A stretch of 36,279 bases of DNA from Treponema sp. (GTDB taxonomy: Bacteria; Spirochaetota; Spirochaetia; Treponematales; Treponemataceae): the NCBI GenBank assembly GCA_018385415.1, contig JAHAZA010000019.1, positions 1 through 36,279 on the forward strand, given 5' to 3'. Below are positions 14,446-21,810 of this stretch, piece by piece. The notes below the pieces were generated by a model, which ran no database searches, was not told where the DNA came from, and worked only from the letters and a program-made list of their open reading frames with translations. Position 1 is the first letter of the stretch. Each line of letters opens with the position of its first letter. Both the position numbers and the translations under genes were made by a program.

Positions 14446-14473
14446 TAATTTTTTTAATTAATTATTCCGATAA
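14446..14473 (+). promoter_or_regulatory. Possible sigma28-like promoter of the LysM gene
   Basis: TAAT at 14446-14449, 16 bases, then TCCGATAA at 14466-14473, one base off the flagellar sigma28 -10 consensus GCCGATAA. The -35 match is partial. The box ends only about nine bases before ATG 14483, and no Shine-Dalgarno sequence is seen. Confidence 0.35.
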
Positions 14474-14482
14474 TCAACAAGT

Positions 14483-15331
14483 ATGTTTAAATCAGCAAAA
14501 AAAATTATAGTTATTGTATTTACAGCTTTTTTAGGAATTTCGGCTTTTGCAGAAAGTACTCATCTGGTAAAAAAAGGTGAAACTTTATATGGAATAGCAA
14601 AAAAATATCAGATTACAATCTCTGAATTGAAGGCAGCGAACAACCTTTCTGATAAGGATGTTCTCAAAGCTGGCCAGAAACTGGTAATTCCATCTGCAGA
14701 TATCGAAAATGCGGCAACTTTGTCGTCTACAAATAGTTCCACTTCCACTTCAAATTCCTCTTCAAAAACAGAAACTTATATTGTGCAGAAAGGGGATACT
14801 TTGTATGGAATTGCAAAAAAATATGATATTAAAGTTTCTGAAATTTATTCTCTTAATGGAATGTCCCAGAAAGATGTTTTAAAGGTGGGCCAGAAACTTA
14901 AAGTTCCTGTAACAGGGGAGTCTCTTCCAGATATAAAAGATATTGATCCAAAAAAATATACAGAGAAAACAATTCCAGGATTAAAATGGCCGGTAAAAAA
15001 TCCAACTGTAACATATGTTAAAGGTAAGGTTAGTGGAGTTCAGCTTACATCATCTGCAAAAGAAAATGTAATAAATATTCATGCAGGTACTGTAGTGTAT
15101 ACTGGTTCGTATCGTGGTTTTGGAAAAGTTGTGTTTGTTCAGTCAAAGACAGGGCTTGTTTATGCTTATACAGGTTTAAGTTCTATCAAGGTTAAAAAAG
15201 GAACTTATGTAGTAGCAGGGGATGTACTTGGAAAAGCCGGTGTTGATTCTATGACAAAGAAAAATGGAATTATGCTGATGGTAGTTCAAAATGGTGAATA
15301 TATTGATCCAGCCAAAGCGCCTCGTGGCTAG
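14483..15331 (+). CDS. Secreted protein with two LysM domains and a degenerate LytM domain
   Basis: A signal peptide ends after SAFA (residue 23). Two LysM peptidoglycan-binding domains follow: about 27-70 (HLVKKGETLYGIAKKYQITI) and 98-142 (YIVQKGDTLYGIAKKYDIKV), joined by a Ser/Thr linker. Residues about 165-282 look like an M23/LytM domain (WPVKNPTVTYVKGKVSGVQL, then FGKVVFVQSKTGLVYAYTGL, then KKGTYVVAGDVLGKAG), but the zinc ligands are gone: HxxxD is absent and HxH is replaced (VYAYTG, then IMLMVV). It should therefore be a non-catalytic wall-binding protein like the EnvC/NlpD group that activates amidases; that role is inference. Its last three codons and stop lie in a direct repeat shared with the neighbouring gene end. 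Confidence 0.88.
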   Translation: MFKSAKKIIVIVFTAFLGISAFAESTHLVKKGETLYGIAKKYQITISELKAANNLSDKDVLKAGQKLVIPSADIENAATLSSTNSSTSTSNSSSKTETYIVQKGDTLYGIAKKYDIKVSEIYSLNGMSQKDVLKVGQKLKVPVTGESLPDIKDIDPKKYTEKTIPGLKWPVKNPTVTYVKGKVSGVQLTSSAKENVINIHAGTVVYTGSYRGFGKVVFVQSKTGLVYAYTGLSSIKVKKGTYVVAGDVLGKAGVDSMTKKNGIMLMVVQNGEYIDPAKAPRG

Positions 15332-15346
15332 TATTCCGGCGTCATG
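15319..15346 (+). repeat. 28-bp direct repeat, copy 1
   Basis: Begins GCCTCGTGGCTAGTATTCCG and is identical over 28 bases to 15413-15440. It covers the last codons (P-R-G) and the TAG stop of the LysM gene. The region looks richer in G and C than its surroundings. Confidence 0.95.
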
Positions 15347-15366
15347 ATGGTTGTTCGAGGCGACAC

Positions 15367-15387
15367 GAGTTTGCATGGTGCAAACTC
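15367..15387. repeat. Perfect 9-bp inverted repeat between the direct repeats
   Basis: GAGTTTGCA (15367-15375), loop TGG, then TGCAAACTC (15379-15387). A T-run appears only 13 bases later (15401-15406), so it is a poor standard terminator. The adjoining CGAGGC at 15357-15362 can also pair with GCCTCG at the start of copy 1. Confidence 0.85.
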
Positions 15388-15412
15388 TGAGTGGGTTCTG
15401 TTTTTTAGCTCA

Positions 15413-15440
15413 GCCTCGTGGCTAGTATTCCGGCGTCATG
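15413..15440 (+). repeat. 28-bp direct repeat, copy 2
   Basis: Identical to 15319-15346, same orientation, 66 bp apart. It overlaps the last five bases of the convergent exonuclease gene and supplies its TGA stop on the reverse strand. Confidence 0.95.
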
Positions 15441-16017
15441 CTTTTTTTTGAACAGATGCGGTATCTTTTAAGGTTTTGTTGAAAACTTCCATGCAGACAC
15501 GGGCATCGTCAAAGGCACGGTGAGCATCTGTTACATTAATATCCATCAGACGTGCCATTAACTGTAAATTATATTTCCCAAGTAAAGGATAAGCCCAGCG
15601 CACAAATGTAAGTGTGTCCAGGGCTTTATTTTTTGTCTGCGGAAGTTTTGCTCTTTCTAATTCTTCGTTAATGAAATTTAAGTCAAAGTTTGCGTTGTGG
15701 GCAATAAGAATACCATCTTTGATGAAATCTGAAAACTCTTTTAAGGCAACTTCTGCAGTTGGTGCATCTTTTACCATTTCATTTGTGATGTGGTTAATTT
15801 CTGTGCATTCTACAGGAATGGGTTTCTGAGGATTTATAAGTGTTTCGAATTTATCAATGATTCCAGTTTTGTCAAACTTTACAGCCCCGATTTCGATTAC
15901 ACGGTCTGAAGTAGAGCTAAGACCTGTGGTTTCGGTATCGAAGGCTATGAAGGTTGCTCCAGAATCTAAAAGACTCTGGAGCTTTCTGAAATCTTCCAGT
16001 AATTTATTCTGTGGCAT
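15436..16017 (-). CDS. DnaQ-like DEDDh 3'-5' exonuclease
   Basis: This is a proofreading-type exonuclease domain of the DNA polymerase III epsilon family. The three motifs are intact: ExoI DTET with Asp27/Glu29, ExoII HNANFD with Asp112, and ExoIII HRAFDDA with His166 and Asp171 (DEDDh type). At 193 residues it is a stand-alone domain without the C-terminal polymerase-binding region of E. coli DnaQ (243 residues), so it could be epsilon or a separate exonuclease. It starts 4 bp after the phosphohexomutase stop, in one operon with it. Its stop codon falls in the 28-bp repeat. Confidence 0.9.
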   Translation of the reverse strand: MPQNKLLEDFRKLQSLLDSGATFIAFDTETTGLSSTSDRVIEIGAVKFDKTGIIDKFETLINPQKPIPVECTEINHITNEMVKDAPTAEVALKEFSDFIKDGILIAHNANFDLNFINEELERAKLPQTKNKALDTLTFVRWAYPLLGKYNLQLMARLMDINVTDAHRAFDDARVCMEVFNKTLKDTASVQKKA

Positions 16018-16021
16018 TTAC

Positions 16022-17803
16022 TTATTTTGCTGCGTCAAGAATTGATTTGATTTCTTGAGCAATTGCATCACAAAGTGCACCAGCTTTTTCTTTTGCATTT
16101 GCAAGACATTTGTCACATCCGCCTTCGAGAGGCATTACGCTGTTGATGTAGAACTTGATTTTTGGTTCTGTTCCAGATGGGCGTGCACTTACGATTGTTC
16201 CACCATCAAGGAAGAACTGAAGTACATTGCTTTTTGGAAGATCAAATGGTTTCTTATCTGCTGGGTTTGCAGGGTCAAATACAATCTGGTTCTGAACGTC
16301 ACGGATAGAAGTAACTGTTTTACCACCGAGACTCTTAAGACCTTCTGTGCGGAGTTTTGTCATGATACCAGCCATAATTTCTTTTCCAGATGAACCTGGA
16401 AAGTTCTGAGAGATAGCACGGTCTTCAAAATATCCATATTCTTTGTACATATCGTTAAGGTGTTCAAGAAGGCTCTTGCCCTGTGAACGCCAGTAAAGTG
16501 TCATTTCTGCACAGAGAGCAGCAGCTGAAACACCGTCTTTGTCCATTACTTCTTTTTCTACTTTGTATCCGTAGCTTTCTTCAAGACCGAATACATAGTC
16601 GCCAGTTCCCTTAGCTTCCATTTCTGCTTCTACAGCTGCAATCCACTTAAAGCCTGTAAGACATTCGATCATGCGAACCCCGAACTTTTTACAGATTGCA
16701 TCTCCGAATGGTGAAGTTACGATTGAACGAACTACAACTGGATCTGCTGGCATTGTTCCAAGTTCCTTGCGACTTAAAAGAACGTATTCAATGAGCATTG
16801 CGCCCATCTGGTTTCCTGAAAGGAGAACCCATTCGCCGTTCTTGTCTGGGAATGCTGTTCCAAAGCGGTCTGAGTCTGGGTCAGTTGCCATTACACAGTC
16901 TGCATTTTCTTTTTTACCAAGTTCTACAGCAAGTGTAAGAGCTGGTTTTTCTTCTGGGTTTGGTTTTTCTACAGTAGGGAAGTTACCGTCTGGTTCCCGC
17001 TGTTCTGGAACTGTGATTACTTTAAGTCCAAGATCTCCGAGAACTTTTTCTACGTGCATAGCGCCTGTTCCGTGAAGTGGAGTGTAAACGATTTTAACTT
17101 CGCCTGCTTTTTCTTTGATCAATTCTGGACGGAAAAGCTGTGCTTTACACATTGCCCAGAACTTTTCATCGATTTCTTTGTCGATGATTTTGAGAGTTCC
17201 GTTTTTAAGAGCTTCTTCTTTAGAAATTGTCTTAACTTCTGTTACAGCGTTTACTTCTTTGATGATTCCAACGTCATGTGGTTCGATAACCTGTGCACCG
17301 TCGTTCCAGTAAGCTTTGTAACCGTTGTACATACGAGGGTTGTGTGAAGCTGTTACTACAACACCAGTGTCTGCCTTAAGTTCGCGGATTGCGAAAGACA
17401 ATTCTGGAGTAGGACGAAGTCCAGAGAAAAGATATGCTTTGATTCCGTTTGCTGCAAAAATCAATGCTGTTGCTTCTGCGAATACGTCTGAGTTAAGACG
17501 GCTGTCATATGCTACAACTGCACTGAGTGTTCCTGCTTTTGCTTTTTCTGGGAATGCTTTGATTACATAATTTGCAAGACCCTGAGTAGCCTGGTTAATT
17601 TCAAGAGTATTCATGCGGTTTGTACCACCACCCATGATTCCACGAAGTCCACCTGTACCGAATTCAAGTGTCTGGTAGAAACGGTCTTCAAGTTCTGCCC
17701 AGTCTTCTTTAGCAATAAGGTCTTCTACTTCTTTGCTGAAACGTGCATCTTTTTCAGCAGCGATATAAGCTTTTGCTCTTTTTAAGATTTCTTCTTTTTC
17801 CAT
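16022..17803 (-). CDS. Phospho-sugar mutase (PGM2-type phosphoglucomutase)
   Basis: This alpha-D-phosphohexomutase of 593 residues interconverts hexose 1- and 6-phosphates. The four active-site loops are visible: TASHNP at 151-156 (phosphoserine Ser153), the metal loop DPDSDRFG at 308-315, the sugar-binding EESYGY at 408-413 and the phosphate-binding RPSGTEPKIKFY near 543. The length, the GTGGLRGIMGGGTNRMN N-terminal segment and the GLEESYGY sequence point to the PGM2/phosphoglucomutase-phosphopentomutase-like group and not to the shorter bacterial PMM/PGM. The ATG has a strong AAGGAG. It is the second of two adjacent mutases of the same superfamily, which are clearly different in sequence. 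Confidence 0.93.
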   Translation of the reverse strand: MEKEEILKRAKAYIAAEKDARFSKEVEDLIAKEDWAELEDRFYQTLEFGTGGLRGIMGGGTNRMNTLEINQATQGLANYVIKAFPEKAKAGTLSAVVAYDSRLNSDVFAEATALIFAANGIKAYLFSGLRPTPELSFAIRELKADTGVVVTASHNPRMYNGYKAYWNDGAQVIEPHDVGIIKEVNAVTEVKTISKEEALKNGTLKIIDKEIDEKFWAMCKAQLFRPELIKEKAGEVKIVYTPLHGTGAMHVEKVLGDLGLKVITVPEQREPDGNFPTVEKPNPEEKPALTLAVELGKKENADCVMATDPDSDRFGTAFPDKNGEWVLLSGNQMGAMLIEYVLLSRKELGTMPADPVVVRSIVTSPFGDAICKKFGVRMIECLTGFKWIAAVEAEMEAKGTGDYVFGLEESYGYKVEKEVMDKDGVSAAALCAEMTLYWRSQGKSLLEHLNDMYKEYGYFEDRAISQNFPGSSGKEIMAGIMTKLRTEGLKSLGGKTVTSIRDVQNQIVFDPANPADKKPFDLPKSNVLQFFLDGGTIVSARPSGTEPKIKFYINSVMPLEGGCDKCLANAKEKAGALCDAIAQEIKSILDAAK

Positions 17804-17874
17804 AATTATGGCTCCTTTGTGGTTTATGAAATGCGCAATTTGCGCGATTGTTACTTTAGTAAACTGAAAATCAG

Positions 17875-19674
17875 TTACATTTTATCTGCTTCTAAAAGCA
17901 TTTTTGTTTCCCAGGCAAGAAGATCTTTTTCTTTGTCCGGATTATTTCCTTTGACATCACACATGATTCTGAAAACAGGTTCTGTTCCGGAACCCCGCAT
18001 CCAGATGAAGGCAGAAGGTTTATCAGAGTTTTCGAAAAGCTGAATCTTAAGTCCGCCTTTACCACTTTCTGAAAAATCTTTTGCATCAACTTTTTCTGTT
18101 GTAGCATTAGTCAATATACATTTATACGATGAAATGCCATATTTTTTCAATAAGCCGTCAGCCCCATTTTTAAAGGAATTTTCAAAAACCTTCTGAAAAT
18201 TTCCTTTAAGCTTTGCGTGATCCATTGTGGAAATTTTAAGGATTGCGCGGCTTTCTGAAACCCCTGTTGTTGTATAAACAGGAAGTGTTTCAAGCACATC
18301 ACTTAAAGTAAAGTCGTCTTTATATTTATCTTCCTGGCCAGAAAGCTGGCACCAGATGTGGAACAAGCCTTTACCTTCAGGTGTATCCTTGATTGTAAGA
18401 AGTTTTACAAAAGCAAAGATTGTATTAATCGGATCACGAACACTTGAAGGGAATGTGATTGTTCCACCATTTGAACCTTCACCTAAAATGCGGACTGTAT
18501 ATCCTTCTTTGCGGGCAAGGCGTGCTGTATTTACAACATTTGCTTCTCCAACTTCGCCCCGGAATACTTTTGCATTAAATGCTTTTGCAATTTCATCAAT
18601 TCGCATTGAAGTAGGACAGTTTACAGCAACAGCAGGCTTATAAGAAGAATCGTTTTTGTTCAACCAGTAAGAGAATGCCAGTTCTGCAAGTACAGAAAGT
18701 GAAAATACTTCCTGCGCCTTTAAAATTTGCGCACTATCAGTTTTTGAGTCCCAGTAAACGATGTTTCCTCTGTCGCCGTCACAGTCAGGCATATAACCTA
18801 AAATTGCATCTTTAGTTCCTGCTTTCTGGAGTTCTTCCATCTTTTTTGCGCAGTAAACAAGGTTCTCTGGTTCTGGAATAATTTCATGAACGATTTTTCC
18901 TGGAATATCATTGAAGGGATAAAAGTTCAGATTGTTCTCGGCAAAGAATTCTTTATCAATGGACATAGTTCTTGCGCTGCCATTAAAGTCACAGACAATT
19001 CCGATTGGATTTGCTTTAATCTGCGCTTTAAGATTATCAAAAAATTTGTCCTGCAAAGAAACATTTGTAAGTGAAGAAATTACATTTTTTGAGAAGGTTT
19101 TGTATATTTCAAGTGCTTCTTTTTTAGTTGAAATTGATTCTGAATATACCCATTCAAGATCACTCTGACTTCTTACCGAGATAAGGCGACTTACATTCTG
19201 AAGGGCAAATTCATCTGAACACTTAGCTTTGAATTCTTCAACTAGAAGAGCGTTTTCCTTTCCGTTCAATACGCCGCCGTCATTGAGACCAAACTTGATT
19301 CCGTTGTGACCGATAGGGTTGTGGCTGGCAGAGATATAGATGAAGCCATCAAAAAGCTTTGAGTAGGCCATGATTTCTGGAGCTGCAGTTACACCTACAT
19401 AACGTACTACAACTTTCTCTTTTAATAACAGACGGATCATGGCATTTGCAATTTCTGGTCCTGTAGGGCGGGTGTCTATTCCAAGAACTATTGTTGGAGT
19501 TCTTTTGCCTGTACGCTTTTTTACATAGTCAGAGAAAACAAGTGCTGATAAAACACTAATACAGGTATTTTCCATACCGATTTCAGTTGTTGTATCTGTT
19601 TCCTCTCCTGAAACTGCAAAAACTTTACGCCAGCCTGAAGCTGAAAGAATCATATTTGGATTTAATATTTTCAT
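17875..19674 (-). CDS. Second alpha-D-phosphohexomutase
   Basis: A 599-residue member of the same superfamily as its neighbour but distinct. Motifs are SASHNP at 115-120 (Ser117), the metal loop DCDGDRGN at 297-304, GEGSNGGT (sugar loop) and RGSGTEPVFRI near the C-terminus (phosphate loop). The sugar loop GEGSNGG replaces the GEESG or EESYG of glucose-active enzymes, so its substrate may differ from glucose or mannose phosphate. Between it and the next gene is a 71-bp gap with two small hairpins (17833-17845 and 17862-17876) but no T-run, so read-through is likely. It starts 28 bp after the LytM-like gene with a weak ribosome site. Confidence 0.88.
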   Translation of the reverse strand: MKILNPNMILSASGWRKVFAVSGEETDTTTEIGMENTCISVLSALVFSDYVKKRTGKRTPTIVLGIDTRPTGPEIANAMIRLLLKEKVVVRYVGVTAAPEIMAYSKLFDGFIYISASHNPIGHNGIKFGLNDGGVLNGKENALLVEEFKAKCSDEFALQNVSRLISVRSQSDLEWVYSESISTKKEALEIYKTFSKNVISSLTNVSLQDKFFDNLKAQIKANPIGIVCDFNGSARTMSIDKEFFAENNLNFYPFNDIPGKIVHEIIPEPENLVYCAKKMEELQKAGTKDAILGYMPDCDGDRGNIVYWDSKTDSAQILKAQEVFSLSVLAELAFSYWLNKNDSSYKPAVAVNCPTSMRIDEIAKAFNAKVFRGEVGEANVVNTARLARKEGYTVRILGEGSNGGTITFPSSVRDPINTIFAFVKLLTIKDTPEGKGLFHIWCQLSGQEDKYKDDFTLSDVLETLPVYTTTGVSESRAILKISTMDHAKLKGNFQKVFENSFKNGADGLLKKYGISSYKCILTNATTEKVDAKDFSESGKGGLKIQLFENSDKPSAFIWMRGSGTEPVFRIMCDVKGNNPDKEKDLLAWETKMLLEADKM

Positions 19675-19702
19675 TCTTTATAACACCATATATTTAATAG
19701 TT

Positions 19703-20587
19703 TTAGTAAACTGTAAGATTAAATACGCGGGACTGCTCTTTTCCAGAGAAGTCTGTAACAATAATCGAAATTGTATCCTTTCCGTTTGGAAGATAAAGTT
19801 CTCCCATAAGAATTAAATCATTATTAGGATAAAGCTCATTGTGGGAATAAAGGTTTCGGCCTTGAACAGCCAGTTCTGAATCTAATTCTTTGATAGTATC
19901 ATAATTTATGATTTCTGACTCAGAACCGTTTACAAAAACTGTTGTTTTGTAAGGAACTGCTTTTGATTGTCGGTTTTTGTAAATTTTGTATACACCGGAT
20001 GGAATATTTTTCTGAGTTTCAAGGTCGTAAACTTTGCCAAATTTGTTAATAAGTGAAATTCCAGTAACGTTAAGGCTATCTTTCTGGGGAATACGAGGCA
20101 TGAGAATCAATGGATTTATATAGTTTTTATTTTTGGTATCTATAATTTGAAATTCAAGATAGGAATCAGATTCCTGCCAGGCAGAATTACCTGTTGGTGC
20201 AAGCGTTGTTCCTGTGGCAACTCTAGGAGCTTCGTAAAGTGTATTGTTGAATTCGTCGGTATCAAGATTTCCGTATACTGTTACAAGGGAATCTTCGTGG
20301 TTTACGACAACGCAGGTTCCAAGGGATGATTCAAACCAGTTAAAGCCATCTTCGTGTTCAGTAATGATGATGCCGATTTCACCATCATCAGTTGCTCTTG
20401 CTACTTCAGATTCCCCGAAAATTAGGGAATGGCAGATTGTGTTTACTCTTTTCTGACCGAAGAAAGTATGGAACTTTTCAGAATCAACGCTTGCCTGAGG
20501 CCAGTCATATGCGAAAACTGGTATGATAACCAGAGATAGTAAAACTGCAATTGAAATTACTATAAATAATGTTTTCTTTGCTTTCAT
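19703..20587 (-). CDS. Exported degenerate M23/LytM-like protein
   Basis: This 294-residue protein has an N-terminal signal or anchor helix (about 6-26, possible cleavage after PVFA). Residues about 45-165 resemble an M23/LytM domain (SEVARATDDGEIGIII, GTCVVVNHEDSLVTVYGNLD, VATGTTLAPTGNSAW, YLEFQIID). The catalytic zinc ligands are not retained: HxxxD is missing, and HxH of the active site is YGN. The C-terminal part (about 180-294) looks like beta-sandwich repeats (VYKIYKNRQSKAVPYKTTVFVNG). It has a very good Shine-Dalgarno GGAGGT and follows the propeller gene by 15 bp. A regulatory or binding role in the cell envelope is inferred from the dead active site. Confidence 0.75.
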   Translation of the reverse strand: MKAKKTLFIVISIAVLLSLVIIPVFAYDWPQASVDSEKFHTFFGQKRVNTICHSLIFGESEVARATDDGEIGIIITEHEDGFNWFESSLGTCVVVNHEDSLVTVYGNLDTDEFNNTLYEAPRVATGTTLAPTGNSAWQESDSYLEFQIIDTKNKNYINPLILMPRIPQKDSLNVTGISLINKFGKVYDLETQKNIPSGVYKIYKNRQSKAVPYKTTVFVNGSESEIINYDTIKELDSELAVQGRNLYSHNELYPNNDLILMGELYLPNGKDTISIIVTDFSGKEQSRVFNLTVY

Positions 20588-20602
20588 TTTCTGTACCTCC
20601 GG

Positions 20603-21673
20603 TTATTCCTTAGAAATCACTAATTTCGAGATTTTGGAATCTTTTCCGATAAAAAGGGAATTTTCATCAGTAAGAATAAAAGCTGATTCTGCTTCAAATG
20701 AGAAACTGCTTGTTTTATGAGATTTTTTTTCAAGAATTGTTATTGTGTAAATATTATGTGATCTTTCCCTTTTTTTAGACAGAATATACACACTTTCTGC
20801 TACAGGAGATTCCTGAATGTTAAGAATTGTTCCTGGTATATCGATGTGGGAATATCTGGATTTTTCTATATTAACGATACCAACACCGGTTGCATCATTA
20901 TAGTAAACGTTGGATTCGTCATTAGAAAAATAAACAAGGGTCTGGTGAACGATGCTTTTCTTAAGATATCGGTGATATACAATTTTTGCATGGTTTGCTT
21001 CATTTTTGTATAGTACAAAACGCTGGTTGTTTTGTCCTGAAACACATGCAAAATAATTACCTTCAGGGCTGACATTTGCACCTAAGATAACTTCAGTATC
21101 GCTACCCCCTGGAGTCAAAGTGTATTGTTCTACCATGTTTTTATCGAAGGTACAGAGTGTTCCGTCGGCATATCCTGCAATTGTAAGGTTTTTACCAGAA
21201 TTGAAAGCTGTTATAGGACTTGTATGAAAGTGGCGGGTAAGTGAATTTCCGGCTAAATCCACATAGTCAAATCCTGAACCGCCTGGAAGCATTACGAAAA
21301 TTTTGTCTCCTGCAACGTAAGGAAAGCCACCACGGGAAATGGTTGCACAAACTTCACCTTGTGTATTGTAAACATCGAATTCTGTTGAAGTTTTAGAATA
21401 TGGAATCATGTAGGAAGATGAAATTGTTGTTTTATAGTCAAAATTTTTTATAAATGCGATTTTTCCATCGTGAGTAAAATAGCCGGCATTCTGTCCTAAT
21501 CTGAATGGAAGAACATTGAGGCTTGATGTGGAAGTTGTACTTTGTTCAGTTATATCAAAAGTCCACTCTGGAGTGAGCTGTAACTCTGTGGAAAGTGGTG
21601 TAAAAGCTAGAATTATATATAAAACCAGCAAAACTATTAGAAGGATTGAGAGCTTACTTTTCTTATTTTTCAT
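20603..21673 (-). CDS. Membrane-anchored beta-propeller-like protein
   Basis: The start was set at ATG 21673: a longer frame from TTG 21709 would use the -35 box TTGACA as codons. The 356-residue product begins MKNKKSKLSILLIVLLVLYI, a signal-anchor helix, followed by an extracytoplasmic part made of repeating beta-strand units (YFTHDGKIAFI, VYNTQGEVCATI, TIAGYADGTLCTFDKN, ILGANVSPEGNYFACVSGQN), typical of WD40/PQQ-like propellers. No catalytic motif is seen. It heads the reverse-strand operon with the LytM-like protein, so an envelope role beside that partner is plausible. I do not recognise a named family. Confidence 0.8.
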   Translation of the reverse strand: MKNKKSKLSILLIVLLVLYIILAFTPLSTELQLTPEWTFDITEQSTTSTSSLNVLPFRLGQNAGYFTHDGKIAFIKNFDYKTTISSSYMIPYSKTSTEFDVYNTQGEVCATISRGGFPYVAGDKIFVMLPGGSGFDYVDLAGNSLTRHFHTSPITAFNSGKNLTIAGYADGTLCTFDKNMVEQYTLTPGGSDTEVILGANVSPEGNYFACVSGQNNQRFVLYKNEANHAKIVYHRYLKKSIVHQTLVYFSNDESNVYYNDATGVGIVNIEKSRYSHIDIPGTILNIQESPVAESVYILSKKRERSHNIYTITILEKKSHKTSSFSFEAESAFILTDENSLFIGKDSKISKLVISKE

Positions 21674-21680
21674 AGAAAAT

Positions 21681-21709
21681 ATGATATATTTATAGTAAGT
21701 AACTGTCAA
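21681..21709 (-). promoter_or_regulatory. Promoter of the propeller gene, predicted leaderless
   Basis: The reverse strand has a perfect TTGACA at 21704-21709, a 17-bp spacer and TATCAT at 21681-21686, ending 7 nt before ATG 21673. No Shine-Dalgarno sequence is present. The -35 box abuts the divergent sigma28-like promoter. Confidence 0.65.
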
Positions 21710-21737
21710 TAAAGATTATTGAACTTTGTGCCGATAA
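21710..21737 (+). promoter_or_regulatory. Sigma28 (FliA)-type promoter of the chemoreceptor gene
   Basis: TAAA at 21710-21713, 16 bases, then a perfect GCCGATAA at 21730-21737. This matches the flagellar sigma28 consensus TAAA-N15-GCCGATAA with one extra spacer base. The predicted start is near 21744, 67 bases before the ATG. Confidence 0.75.
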
Positions 21738-21810
21738 TGGAATGGGATATTTTAAACATTTTAATATTCCGAGAAAATAAGGATTTATGTCCTATGCAAG
21801 GGAATTTTTT

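Noticed and set aside
15388..15406. Standard terminator formed by the 15367-15387 hairpin
   Set aside because: The T-run begins 13 bases after the stem, too far for an intrinsic terminator.
15319..15440. CRISPR-like repeats or integron attC site
   Set aside because: Only two repeat copies with a 66-bp spacer, no further units, no cas genes or integrase, and the repeat itself is not the imperfect palindrome expected of attC.
16022..19674. Tandem duplication of one mutase gene
   Set aside because: The two proteins differ throughout, including all active-site loops; they are old paralogues and not a recent duplication.
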